Shown here piece after piece: positions 1-10,019 of a stretch of DNA of 64,000 bases. The DNA is taken from contig JACVVK020000317.1 in assembly GCA_018292915.2 (NCBI GenBank), forward strand, positions 428,501 through 492,500, written 5' to 3'. Position 1 is the first letter of the stretch. Each line of letters starts with the position of its first letter. The notes beneath the pieces were generated by a model. It did no database searches, was not told where the DNA came from, and saw only the letters and a program-made list of their open reading frames with translations. This DNA is from Batillaria attramentaria (taxonomy: Eukaryota > Mollusca > Gastropoda > Batillariidae). Position numbers and translations under genes: made by a program.

Positions 1-344
1 ACGAAAGCCTGCCTACTTCATTGATTTCAGCGCCTGCGGTGCTACCTGCGAATGTTTGACAGCCTGTAGCGACCCCAGACACCGCAGGTTGACCCCTCAC
101 TGGTACAAAGCGCCACCTACAGCTCATCGCTGCTCTCCCCTTGCCTGCCAGTCTTCGGAGCCCAAAATAGATGGCGCTGGAAGCTGTGACGTTTTTCGCT
201 GCGTTCCCCTCTCTACTTCGCTCCCCGCCAAAACCATTAGACTAGTGCCGCTACAGAGATTGCAGCACTTTACTCGTTTACTTATTTCATAAATTATCAT
301 AATAATGAGGATTTGTCTGGCACCCACCGTCTTGCTGGAGCTCT
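1..344. other. Unique sequence, no gene recognised
   Basis: No repeat shared with the rest of the window and no convincing coding frame. The two short open frames overlap on opposite strands and show no recognisable domain. Confidence 0.5.
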
Positions 345-531
345 AGGCCTGCATGTAAAAGTCGGGGTTAGGGAGTTTAGCCCCGGATTAGAGTTTAACC
401 TCGAACGAAACTAGCTCTAGGGTTAAATTTTCTGTTGTTTTTGGTTTTTAATCAGGAAGCGGGTCCATTTTCAGCAAGGTGCCTCTTCCATTATAGAAGG
501 ATTTTTGTCTTTCTTTCTTCGCTTCCTTTTT

Positions 532-1573
532 TGGCTCCCTTGTGTAACAATGGGAGTCTATGTTATAACCCTCCGTCGTCTGTCTGTGTGTGTGTGTGTG
601 TGTCTGTGTGTCCGCAGTAAATCTTAACATTGGCATTTTCTCAGAATCTACAAATAGCACAGGCACCAAACTTTGTATGCGGATAGACAGCCATAAGACC
701 TTCAAAATATATCATATTGACTGACCTTGACTCAAGGTCAAGGTCACTAAAGCTGTCTGCCTGAAAATTTTACATTGGCATTTTCTTGGAGTCTACAAAA
801 ACCAGAGGTTTTCAACTTTGCATGATGATAGACATTGCTAAGAACTTTACAGATGTACATGTATTGAATGGCCTTGTGTGAAGGTCAAGGTCAGACAAGG
901 CATTTTCCGCATTTCCTTAGAAAACTTTAACATTGGCATTTTCTCAGAATCTACAAACAGCACAGGCACCAAACTTGGCATGCTGACAGACAGCCATAAG
1001 ACCTTTCAAAATATATCATTCTGAATGACCTTGACTCAAGTTCAAGGTCACAAAAGCTGTTTGTTTGAAAATTTTACATTGGCATTTTCTTGGAGTCTAC
1101 AAACACCAGAGGTTTTCAACTTTGCATGATGATAGACATTGATAAGAACTTTACAGATGTACATGTATTGAATGGCCTTGTGTGAAGGTCAAGGTCAGAC
1201 AAGGTCTGTTTTAAAATTTTGCATTGGCATTTTCTTGGAATCTACAGAAACCAGAGGTTTTAAACTTTATATGGTGATAGACATTGATAAGAACTTTACA
1301 GATATACATGTATTTAATAGCCTTGTATCAAGGTCAAGGCCGTACAAGCTATTTTTTGTGAATGGGTAACATTGGCAATTTCTCAGAAACAACAAACAGC
1401 AGAGGCGCCAAACCTGGTATGCTAATAGGCATTGATAAGACCTATATACCCATACCACTTTAAATGACCTTGACTCAAGGTCATTAAAGCTAGTGATAAG
1501 ATTTTTACAAACATACTCTTGAATGACCTTGACCCATGTCACAAGGGAGCCATGGAGGCTTTTGCCTCTCTAG
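532..1573 (+). mobile_element. Pearl-like non-autonomous Helentron (candidate)
   Basis: The insertion has the pearl/Helentron layout in order: a 12-bp subterminal inverted repeat (GGCTCCCTTGTG at 533-544, its complement at 1540-1551), a short (GT)n microsatellite at 582-611, six ~147-bp tandem units at about 618-1535, then a 3' hairpin (GAGGC, loop TTTT, GCCTC at 1555-1568) and a CTAG end at 1570-1573. Comparison with the empty copy at 35959-36236 places the insertion between T residues with no obvious target duplication, as expected for Helentrons. No Rep/helicase is encoded, so it would need a helper. The family name rests on structure, not on a database match. Confidence 0.7.
618..1535 (+). 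repeat. Six ~147-bp tandem units with AAGGTCAAGGTCA motifs
   Basis: The phrase CATTGGCATTTT recurs near 629, 774, 929, 1077, 1222 and 1369 (last copy altered), spaced 145-155 bp. Two unit types can be told apart: A with TCAGAATCTACAAA and CACAGGCACCAAAC, B with TTGGAGTCTACAAA and CCAGAGGTTTTCAA, in order A-B-A-B-B-A. Each unit ends in a block such as CTCAAGGTCAAGGTCA or GAAGGTCAAGGTCAGA, which contains TCAAGGTCA, the extended half-site bound by ERR/NR5A-type nuclear receptors. The array is the core of the Helentron-like element. Confidence 0.9.
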
Positions 1574-1702
1574 TTTTATTTATTTTTGTTTTGGGGGTTT
1601 CTCTTGTCCTAGTCTGGGTTTGGCCCGTCACCGCCGTGGGTTAAATTAACCTCGAGTTCTACATACTGACCCTGGGCGCCTCACAATAGCAAAGTGGCAC
1701 TG

Positions 1703-1705
<3 letters not shown>

Positions 1706-1739
<34 letters not shown>
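1706..1739. repeat. (AC)n microsatellite
   Basis: About 17 AC units. The preceding phrase GGGCGCCTCACAATAGCAAA resembles 28065-28085, suggesting a shared 3'-tail repeat in front of this microsatellite. Confidence 0.95.
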
Positions 1740-1740
1740 T

Positions 1741-1964
1741 AAATACATGTCACATTACGTACACATTAAACACACACTGTCATAATACATCCTAACACGA
1801 CATAATGATGGTCACATTCAGTGATGGTAGATTTTGAGTGCCGCACGATCTTTCTCGCTCAGTGTCAAAACGCAAACTGAGCCGTGAAATCAGGCTGCCC
1901 TCGGCTTTCATTTGGGGCTTCAGGCACGCTGAAAACTCTGCAACTGTGACAGAGTTGACTGTGC
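1741..1964. other. Unique sequence
   Basis: Nothing recognised. A 70-codon open frame on the minus strand has no recognisable domain. Confidence 0.4.
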
Positions 1965-2245
1965 TTGCAGCCAATCGTGTGCCGCCGCATAGTGAGCACA
2001 ACACGTGACATGGTCTGGCAAACCGGCTTTCTTGCCAGACATTACAACGAGGGAATCACATGTAGTTTGATATGACTGAGGACATGGGAAGAAAGCAGGA
2101 AGTCCACTGACGCCATCTGTGAAAAAAAAATTACGTCAGTTTCTTTCATTTTGAAATCACCCCATTTCCCATAAAATGACGCCATGGACGTGCTGTGTTT
2201 CGCCTATACAAGGCAGAGTAAAGGGGCGGGGTTTGGGTCACGTGG
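1965..2245 (+). mobile_element. MITE family M2 (CRE-like), diverged copy
   Basis: Shares ordered blocks with 42744-43038 and 47303-47604: CAGCCAATCG, GTGAGCACAACACG, GATATGACTGA, AAGCAGGAAGTCCA, a TTACGTCA block, CCCATTTCCCATA and GCAGAGTAAAGGGGCGGGG. The terminal repeats are not clear here, so the limits are approximate. Confidence 0.65.
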
Positions 2246-2555
2246 CTAGGCGACTGGATTCCCTTATTTCAACAAGAAAGTTGACTGGACAGAAAGCATG
2301 AGAGCAGAAAACTGACGTCTCAACAAGATCTCTGTATCCGCGGTGGTGCCGCTACAGCGGGTTTTGGCTGTCAGTGTGAGCACGATTCCGACGGCAGCAA
2401 CTCTGTCGGACCTGGGGGTGCGCTCTAGGCTGTGCAGTGACGGAGAAATAAGGTACGGGGGGGGGGGGGGGGGGATAGGACGGAGGTAACTGATGGGGTT
2501 TGTGGATGGTGGGGGGTGGGGAGGGATGAGGAACGATTCATTTGCGGCGAGAGGA
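2246..2555. other. Unique sequence with a G-homopolymer
   Basis: No gene recognised. A run of about 16 G lies at 2459-2474. Confidence 0.5.
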
Positions 2556-2630
2556 GCGGAGAGGGGAGGTGGGGGGTTTGGGGGGTTTGGGGGGTGGTGG
2601 TGGTTGTGGAGGAGGGGGTACAAATTCGTC
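2556..2630 (+). other. G-rich tract able to form G-quadruplexes
   Basis: Several runs of 5-6 G separated by TTT, followed by GGTGGTGGTGG and GGAGGAGGGGG, satisfy the G4 pattern many times over on the plus strand. Confidence 0.7.
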
Positions 2631-2700
2631 CTATTCCACACCGCCGCCGTCGCTACCTGTCGGCTTCAGAAAACACAGAGAGACCCTTTACCTCTTACTG

Positions 2701-2703
<3 letters not shown>

Positions 2704-2743
<40 letters not shown>
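2704..2743. repeat. (AC)n microsatellite
   Basis: About 20 AC units, followed by TCTAAGG and a short GT/G-rich run at 2752-2774. Confidence 0.95.
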
Positions 2744-2744
<1 letters not shown>

Positions 2745-2774
2745 CTAAGGGGTGTGTGTGTGGGGGGGGGGGGG

Positions 2775-3271
2775 AGCTCCTTGGAAATGTGGCCTTTAGG
2801 TGCAGCCCCACTCCGCCGCACACCACGCTCCACCTCGATGCCAACCCTAAGGCGCCACTCCGGGGAGTAGGGGTTTGAGGTGCAGTCAATGGCCAAAGCG
2901 TCTGCGGGTGCACTTTCTATCACACAGCCTGGCATTGTGGCATGACGTTGTTGCATGACAGCTTGTCTGCTGGAAACGTTCCTGGAATCTTGCAGGAATA
3001 CCGTGGTTGACCCTAGTCCCACACTCTTGACTGAAGCCGGTAGGTACGATGATGAAAGACTTACGCCGACCGGACGGACCCCAGCGGCCGCGGGGTGAGA
3101 TCTGACATCGTCTGTGTAAGAACTGAGAGGGGCGACCTGTGAACTTGCACCTAAGAAGCCGACAGGTAACTATTCGTGGTAGGAACTGAATGCTTCTGGA
3201 ACAATTTGTGAATACCTGGCGTGCTTTAGGGTGCGTATGACATGTATAAATCTTCGCTGTGTTTTTCACTG
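2775..3271. other. Unique sequence, no gene recognised
   Basis: Moderately GC-rich and non-repetitive. Open frames here overlap on both strands and none shows a recognisable motif. Confidence 0.4.
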
Positions 3272-3287
3272 TGTAATGATTGATGGG

Positions 3288-3442
3288 AGCTATATAAGCA
3301 GGGGACCAACTGGACTGGAGTGGCAAGAATAGCCCAGAACAGAGTGCGGTGGCGAAGGGTTGTCGATGGCCTATGCTCCACTTGGAGCCATGGGCCTAAG
3401 TAAGTAAGTAAGTAAGTAAGTATAAGTAAGTAAGTAAATACA
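3288..3442 (+). mobile_element. 5'-truncated LINE (family L1R), 3' end
   Basis: Encodes the last residues of a non-LTR reverse transcriptase (WTGVARIAQNRVRWRRVV then a DGLCSTWS-like end) and ends in a (TAAG)n tail at about 3399-3434. It is flanked by a perfect 16-bp target-site duplication, TGTAATGATTGATGGG, at 3272-3287 and 3443-3458. Only about 155 bp were inserted, the usual result of aborted target-primed reverse transcription. Sister copies lie at 27184-27477 and 32683-32882. The clade is not resolved; the C-terminus is of the kind seen in RTE-like elements. Confidence 0.9.
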
Positions 3443-3480
3443 TGTAATGATTGATGGGCACACTGGTATACTGACCGACG

Positions 3481-3504
3481 AAGTCAGTCAGTCAGTCAGT
3501 CAGT
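3481..3504. repeat. (GTCA)n microsatellite
   Basis: About six tandem GTCA units. Confidence 0.9.
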
Positions 3505-3570
3505 GAAAGTGCAGCTTCCTCAACCGGTGCCGCTGACTGAACTGAAGATGTGAAGCGGTGCATGATGTTT

Positions 3571-4195
3571 GGTATCAAGTTACTGGAACAGGTCAATTGA
3601 CTAGAGTTGTAGTTGCGGAGAGGGCCGCACCTTGTAAAACACGTAGGCAGGACTTTCATGTTTTTGCTCGTTACGCTCTCATTTTCCAAACCGACTTGTG
3701 TTTTGACACTTCAGGTAGTATTTCTCGAAGAGAGGTAGAACTACCCGGGGTACAACCTAAATATGAAATCAGTGTCTTGAGAAACAATGCAATAAACAAT
3801 ACCCAAACTCGGGTACCTTGATGTAAGCTATGAACCGGGTAAAACACACACAGTGACTTTCACGTTTTTGCTCATTACTTTCTCATTTTCCAGACTTTTT
3901 TTTTTACGCTTCAGGTATTTCTCGAGAATAGTTCGAACCGGCTACCGTACAACCAATATCTCAAGAAACCGTGCAGTAAACCGGCAATGCCCAAAGTCGG
4001 GTAGTTCCATGTTTAGGTTGTACGGCAGTCTTAACTCTCCCCGAGGAAATCTTGAATTCGGTGTCAAAACACAAGTTTGGAAAATGAGAGAGTAACTGAT
4101 GAGCAAAAACGTAACGGTGCTGGGTGTTTTACACCCGGTTCGTATGGTAAAGGTTAACTGTGACCTGTTTCATACTGTACTTGATCATCAGGCAG
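3571..4195. mobile_element. Foldback-like element with long imperfect inverted repeats
   Basis: Sequence near 3573-3605 (TATCAAGTTACTG, GAACAGGTCAA) is complementary to 4155-4195. Inside, a block with TTTTTGCTCGTTACGCTCTCATTTTCC (split: TTTTTGCTCGTTACG then CTCTCATTTTCC) and TTGTGTTTTGACAC at 3660-3710 recurs directly at 3868-3915 and inverted at 4050-4115. GTACAACCTAAA at 3750 pairs with TTTAGGTTGTAC at 4011. The element is therefore built of two direct arms and one inverted arm. No transposase is visible. Confidence 0.7.
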
Positions 4196-4349
4196 GTCAG
4201 AGCGTCAGTTGAGTTACTCAGTCAGCCAAATAATGTTAAATTAATCATGATTTTTGTACCATTTCATCCATCTTGTTGCTTGTGTGTACTTTGAGTCGTT
4301 AGATGTCGCTGCACCTGTCAAATTGGATGTTAGAGCGAGTGCAGATAAT

Positions 4350-4352
<3 letters not shown>

Positions 4353-4406
<54 letters not shown>
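4353..4406. repeat. (GT)n microsatellite
   Basis: About 27 GT units. Confidence 0.97.
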
Positions 4407-4410
<4 letters not shown>

Positions 4411-4664
4411 CGCTTTAAGCGCAGCGAGTCCTTCGCATTTGGACAGCAGCGCTCTATAAAAACTATGTATTATTATTATGTTGTTGTTGTTGTTGTTTCA
4501 GGGATGTGACTGTCCACCGAGAATCAACAACAGACATTAAGCCGGGGTTGCTTGGCAACAGAAATTCAGACATCCCGCCTCCACATCCGAAGCCACTGAC
4601 TGAAAGTACACGTTTTTCAAAACCGTGGGGTGACACGATGTCTCACTGGATGAAAAAAGGAGCC

Positions 4665-4812
4665 AAGATCGATAGCCAAGCCGGTAGTGCGTCGGACTTT
4701 AAACAGTGCTCGGGCCTAGAGTTCGAATCCTGCACAGGAGCCAAGAATTGAACTTGTCTTCTTCTTGATGCCCCCGTCTTTGATATTGCCTCTGTGTGAT
4801 GAAAAAGGCCTT
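4665..4812 (+). mobile_element. SINE family A, strongly diverged copy
   Basis: Keeps the family order: GATAGCCAAGCCGGTAG, GCGTCGGACTTT, GCTCGGG, GAGTTCGAATCC (B box), then CCCCCGTCTTTGATAT and a GTGATGAAAAAGG remnant. The ends are eroded. Confidence 0.6.
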
Positions 4813-5063
4813 TACATTAGCAAACAAACAAGGAATCGCTGAATCGGTGAATGAAAAAAAAAAAAAGTGAAAGAAACCTCCTTCTTTGGGGTGCAAGTTC
4901 ATAACGTTGTCAATAACTGACTGCTCTAAATGTTGGATGGAACTGACTTCTATACTGACTTCTTCTATCTCTTGAACTGACTGTTGCCGTATGTCGTGAA
5001 TTGACTGCTGCGGTCACTGCTGCCGGTAAAATCTTACCACTGACCGGAGGGAACTGCTCAGTG

Positions 5064-5186
5064 GATCGTTAAACCCCCAAACACCCACCCACCCACTGCT
5101 CGCGAGATCGTTAAACCCCCAAACACCCACCCACCCACTGCTCGCGAGATCGTTAAACCCCCAAACACCCACCCACCCACTGCTCG
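5064..5186 (+). repeat. 42-bp minisatellite built from a SINE-A tail
   Basis: Three units starting at 5064, 5106 and 5148. Each contains CGTTAAACCCCCAAACACCC and ACCCACC, the 3' end of SINE family A, followed by ACTGCTCGCGAGAT. No tRNA head is present, so a SINE tail appears to have been amplified in tandem. Confidence 0.85.
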
Positions 5187-6700
5187 GGGGATGTTGTTTT
5201 GTCTGCGAGTCCAAGGGATATATTCGCGGGAGATCCTATTTTGACTTTGCGTGCATTGTCACCTGTGTCCAGATGTGCCAGATGGGCGCCAGTTAACAGA
5301 CTAAGGATGCTTGAGACATACCACACGTGGGGGAATCATGACTCCTGCTGCAAGGATACAGACCGTGGATTCAAGAGTCGTTGCTGGGGACTGTGATCCG
5401 TGACATCAAACATCACGTGACTGAAACTAGTTTACCTTGTCTGCCATGGGGTCGGCTGTAGGCGAGGACAAAAAAACAGCGTTACCAGCTTCGTGTTTGT
5501 TCTTCATCGGTTTGTGTTTGTGTTTGTCTTTTAGGCGTCACTGAATTAATACAGCTGGAGATGTCTGGGACACTCAGCGTGTGAACTTAAACTGCGAAGT
5601 GAACAGACTGTTGACGTAGTATCGTCTGCGACAGATATCACGACACTGTGCAAGACTGTCACTTTTTTCCTACTCCAGGGATAATTTGTGGTTTATTTCC
5701 ACGTGACAAATAGTCACGTGTAACCCCCACTTACCTTTCGAAAACAGGCATGTATTGAAGTATAAAAGGCCCTTTCAAACAGGTATAAGTTGAAGTATGA
5801 AGACCCTTCTGAATTAGAACTGAAAGCCCTTCCAAAGATTCTTTGAACATTGTTGGAAGCTGGACAAAGCTGGACAAAGTTAGACAGTTCACTGCCGGTG
5901 TAGCGAGTGATATTTCCAGTACTTTCCTTGTGTTACGCCGTTGCTTCAGTGTAAGAGGCATCGGAATATTTTTTTGTAAATCTGAAAATAGCCTGCTAAT
6001 AGACTGTTAATAGGCTTTAACTTAAAATTACGGTTTTCAGTGGAGAACCGATGTCAGCACAGTTACTAAGAGAGGCAGAACAACACAAAAGCGAAGAAAA
6101 AAAACAAGAATCAGTGCTCATCGTCTCAGCAAAGTCTGAAATCCAACTGACAGTGAAGTGGATACTTATTGTCTGCGCAGTTTCAGTCTCGGAAAGATAA
6201 AATATAACAAACAACAAAAAACAAAAACAAAAAAAAAAAACTAAAAAGAAGAAGAAAGTAACAGCAACGTCTGAGAAAAAAAAAACCAAAACAAAACACA
6301 ACAACAACCCCAAAACTGAGAGTTCATCTTTCAGTACAGTACTTGTTAGTGTGTGGTGGTAACCTTGCAGTATTTGGAACGAAGAAGAAGACGAAAGAGA
6401 AAACAAGAAGGAGGAAGAACTTAGGGGGGAAAAAACTTAAAACAAACGAACAACGTCTCAGAAAAAAAAAAAAAAAAAAAACCCTGTCAATTCCAGGTTT
6501 CAGTAAAGTGCTGAACTCGCCCGTGTGTGCTTCTGTCTACGACATTTCTGGTTGTGTCGAAGCTGCAGGGAGGTGAGTTCCAGTGAGATGAACCGGACAA
6601 TACGACCCTTGTCAGGGCGGACCCGCGCCGCCGTCAGACGTCAGAGAGCACAGACGGAACTAACCAGTGATGGCACTGACAGGGAGGATTCTGTGAGTAG
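5187..6700. other. 1.5 kb mostly unique sequence, no gene recognised
   Basis: Contains A-rich tracts near 6220-6300 and 6455-6482. Open frames on both strands are short and lack recognisable motifs. No SINE or LINE signature found. Confidence 0.4.
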
Positions 6701-6714
6701 CTGCTTGTTACATG

Positions 6715-7053
6715 TTGGCTGCATTCGTTCGTTCATACGTTTCGTCCATTCATTCGTTCGTTCGTCAGTTCGTTCGTTCATTCGTTCGTTCATTCATCCA
6801 TTCATTCAATTTCATTCTTAGATATGTCCCCCCCCCCCCCCTTCAGTCATACTTTTTTTTTTATTCCGTCACTTTCTATTCTTTCTTTCTATCTTTCTTT
6901 CTTTGTTTCTTTCTTTTTCTGTCTTTTTTCTTTTCGTCCTTTCTTTCTTTAATCACTCACTCACTCACTCACTCCGCACTCACTCACTCACTCACTCACT
7001 CCGGCACTCACTCCGGCACTCACTCACTCACTCACTCACTCACTCACTCACTC
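6715..7053. repeat. Compound tetranucleotide tract (TTCG/TTCA, TTTC, CACT)n
   Basis: Successive blocks: TTCG/TTCA at about 6725-6810, C run at 6828-6841, TTTC-rich at 6842-6950, and (CACT)n at 6956-7053 interrupted by CCGGCACT. The serine- and threonine-rich open frames here are products of the repeats. Confidence 0.95.
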
Positions 7054-7084
7054 AATTCTTTCGTCACATGCTATTTCTATGTAT

Positions 7085-7110
7085 GTTGTTGTTGTTGTTG
7101 TTGTTGTTGC
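7085..7110. repeat. (GTT)n microsatellite
   Basis: About eight GTT units. Confidence 0.9.
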
Positions 7111-7465
7111 ACACTAAAACAAACACTCTTGAACGAGGCAGTCATTCATTGGCAAACCGCGAGGCCGGGTGTGTAATAAATTCACATGTCGCACCAGTGG
7201 ACAAGGGACGTCATCGTGTCTCTTTTCCTGCACTGAGATAAATTGTCGTCAAGTGAGCACTGCCCTCCCTTCAGTCTGTGTAGCGACGCTGCCGCCGCTT
7301 GGGTTGTATGCAGGTTTGGGATGTTGTGAAATCCTGGAGCTTAAACAAACATTATTGGCTTGTAGCATGGACTTTCACTCTACGTCTGCCTTTCTGTCTG
7401 TCTGTCTCTCATCATGTTTGCCCTTCATCTTTGTCTCTTTTCAAGTGACCGAAGTACGTCAGTCT
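7111..7465. other. Unique sequence
   Basis: No gene recognised; a short GTCT repeat lies near 7394-7410. Confidence 0.4.
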
Positions 7466-7469
7466 GACC

Positions 7470-7640
7470 TCCCCCCCCCCCCCTTCCCTCACGCCCCCCC
7501 CCCCCAAAACCAAACAACCAAACACCCAACCAACCAACCAACCAACCAACCAACAAACAAACAAACAAACAAACAAAACAAAACAAAAAACACCCCTCCC
7601 CCCCCCCAAAAAAAAAACCCAAAAAACCCAACCAACAAAA
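7470..7640. repeat. C-rich and (CCAA/CAAA)n low-complexity tract
   Basis: Homopolymer C runs, then tandem CCAA and CAAA units to about 7580, then mixed C and A runs. Confidence 0.9.
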
Positions 7641-7672
7641 GGACGTTATACCCCCAAACACCCACCCACCCG
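7640..7672 (+). mobile_element. SINE family A, isolated 3' tail
   Basis: Only the terminal GGACGTTATACCCCCAAACA followed by CCCACCC remains, directly after the low-complexity tract. Confidence 0.65.
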
Positions 7673-8020
7673 GCCTTATAAAGCTAGAACGGCTAGTGGA
7701 GTTAATAACGTCACAACCGATCTCATTGCAGAAATGACGTCAAACCGACGACCAAACACGTCACAGTTGGTAAAGTTGCTAAAAAGTTTAGGTAACTCAT
7801 ACCGGCAACTGAGTGAATGTCTTGAGGCTGTGTACTCACGTGTCGTCTGAAAATGGATTATGTGCCTTTTAAGTCCATGGCGCTTAAGCCGGTTTCTTTT
7901 TTTTTTTTTCCCCCCGGAAGAGGGTACCTACCAAGTATCCCCGGGCCCTCCGCCGTCTCAGTACTATTCTATAAATAGACGCTGCTATCAGAAAACTACC
8001 ACCTCTGCATTCTACCGGTA

Positions 8021-8025
<5 letters not shown>
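7673..8025. other. Unique sequence
   Basis: No gene recognised. CTATAAATAG at 7969-7978 matches a TATA box, but no exon structure supports a promoter. Confidence 0.4.

Positions 8026-8098
<73 letters not shown>
8026..8098. repeat. (AC)n microsatellite
   Basis: About 36 AC units. Confidence 0.97.
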
Positions 8099-8101
<3 letters not shown>

Positions 8102-8381
8102 CTCAATAGGTGTATGACTATAAACGTGTGATTGAATTAAGGACAATCGGTTTTTAATCTGCCGGTATTACGATGCACACTGTTCTCGCGCTGCGGTGTC
8201 CGCGAAACATCAGAAGACAACCAGAGTTATTTTCTCTTTCATTACGGAGTGCCCCGGATGTGTGCACACAGTAGGCGTTCCGCGCAGGTGATCAGTTGTC
8301 TCGACACACTGACACCATGAACTTGTGGGTCATTAGGTTTTTTTGTTTTGTTTTTTTAAAGAACCGACGGTGTGAGGCCGC

Positions 8382-8382
<1 letters not shown>

Positions 8383-8444
<62 letters not shown>
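8383..8444. repeat. (GT)n microsatellite
   Basis: About 31 GT units. Confidence 0.97.
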
Positions 8445-8445
<1 letters not shown>

Positions 8446-8569
8446 ACCTAGTTTATCCCTAACATCGCTCCATCCCATGTTTCTGCACAACAATCCTGAA
8501 AATACGAGACCTTACCGTGTACAAAGACTTGACTGTTCCGACCCCAGCCTCTGATCCCAGCCATTCCTA

Positions 8570-8648
8570 CACCCCCCCCACCCCCCACCCCCCACACCCC
8601 ACCCACACCCCACCCCCCCTCCCCACCCCCGCCCATCCCCTCCCCCTT
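8570..8648. repeat. C-rich low-complexity tract
   Basis: Runs of C broken by A and T, followed by (GTT)n at 8690-8708. Confidence 0.85.
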
Positions 8649-8770
8649 TCAGCCTGCTTCTTCAAGTCAGTTACCCACATGTTCAGCTTGTTGTTGTTGT
8701 TGTTGTTGCAAATGTCCGATAGAGCCATCCGGTACAGTGTTACTGCAGGCGACGTTTCAGTTCTTATTAC

Positions 8771-8802
8771 TGACAGACAGACAGACAGACAGACAGACAA
8801 GC
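8771..8802. repeat. (ACAG)n microsatellite
   Basis: About seven ACAG units. Confidence 0.95.
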
Positions 8803-8851
8803 GGATGTACTACAGTGCACAATTTGAAATTTGATGCAGTACTGCCGACAG

Positions 8852-8852
<1 letters not shown>

Positions 8853-8919
<67 letters not shown>
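8853..8919. repeat. (GT)n microsatellite
   Basis: About 33 GT units. Confidence 0.97.
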
Positions 8920-8920
<1 letters not shown>

Positions 8921-9186
8921 TCACCCAGCGAGAACTGACTGCACGTTTAAGCCAGTGAAAGAAGTATAAGTGAAGAGCCTATCGGAACTCACTGTGCGGC
9001 CTTTCCATGTGACGTTCAGCTTGTGTCTCGACGGTCGGTATCTGCCCAATCCAGACTCACCTAATCTGCTCTCAAAATACCAACCCTGCCCACAGCCCCT
9101 CCTCAAGGGTGGTCGGAGAGAGCTTTTCTCCCTTCTAGTTTCCTTTCCAGTGCATTTCTCCACGATCAGTTTCCGATTTCACATCA

Positions 9187-9360
9187 GCCCCCCTCCCCCA
9201 CTCCACCCCCCCCCCCCCCCCCCGGTCCCTCTCCCCAATGTCGTCCTCAGCCTGTTCGAACCCGTCTGCCTCTCCCTCCTCCTTCCCTCCCCCCTTTTCC
9301 CTTCCCTCCCCCTCCCCCTCCCCCTACCCCACCCCCGTCCCTCCTCCCACTGCCCCTCCA
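9187..9360. repeat. C-rich polypyrimidine tract
   Basis: A C run at about 9208-9222 and CCCTCC-type pyrimidine blocks to 9360. The complementary strand is strongly purine-rich. Confidence 0.85.
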
Positions 9361-9463
9361 AGAAGGACTCTTCAATGATACCTACTCGTCTCTAATACTG
9401 TTTAGTCCATTTGAAATTTCAGATTTGGCTGAGCTGTTTCCTTTCATCTCATTACCACACTCC

Positions 9464-9464
<1 letters not shown>

Positions 9465-9526
<62 letters not shown>
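9465..9526. repeat. (AC)n microsatellite
   Basis: About 31 AC units, followed by C-rich DNA. Confidence 0.97.
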
Positions 9527-9529
<3 letters not shown>

Positions 9530-9948
9530 GAGAACTACCAAGCCCCCCCCCCTCCCCCCACCTCCCTCTCCGCCGGACTGCCACAAAAAACACCACACCA
9601 CCGACAAACTAACAGCATCATTATAGCGCCATCACCGCTCACATTCATTGTACGTGTGACAGACAATACACTGGCTACTGGCCAGTTCTGTTGTGGGCCG
9701 GGTTTCTCATCAAAGTGCACGATGCTTCTCTCTTTTCTTACAGTCACAGAAACTCACGACTGAATCGTAGAATAACCAGGCCAGAGCGTGGATAAACTTG
9801 GTTGGTCAGAATTTTCAAGAAATCATTTAGCAGGTTTTTATATGGGTTGTTTACTTACTTGGTCCTTCAAATTGGTTGCCGTTGCTTCAAAATCGAAGAT
9901 ATGTATCATGTTCTGAGTACGTATTTGTTGATTTGAAAGTCTGCACTA

Positions 9949-9950
<2 letters not shown>
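9527..9950. other. Unique sequence
   Basis: No gene recognised. Confidence 0.4.

Positions 9951-9951
<1 letters not shown>

Positions 9952-10019
<68 letters not shown>

Larger units (their letters stand above)
345..1670 (+). mobile_element. MITE (family M1), split by a Helentron-like insertion
   Basis: Two halves, about 345-531 and 1574-1670, match in order the uninterrupted element on the opposite strand at 35959-36236. The outer ends are imperfect inverted repeats of the type GCATGTAAAAGTCGGGGTTA. The intact copy shows longer ends beginning GGGCCCG. No coding capacity, so it is a non-autonomous DNA transposon of unknown superfamily. The ~1-kb block between the halves is absent from the other copy and is therefore a later insertion. 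Confidence 0.75.

Noticed and set aside
3289..3297. CTATATAAG as a TATA box
   Set aside because: It lies inside the LINE insert; the sister copy reads CTATGCAAG, so the match is a point change in a retrotransposon.
7969..7978. CTATAAATAG promoter
   Set aside because: Good TATA match, but no initiator at the right distance and no exon-like sequence follows.
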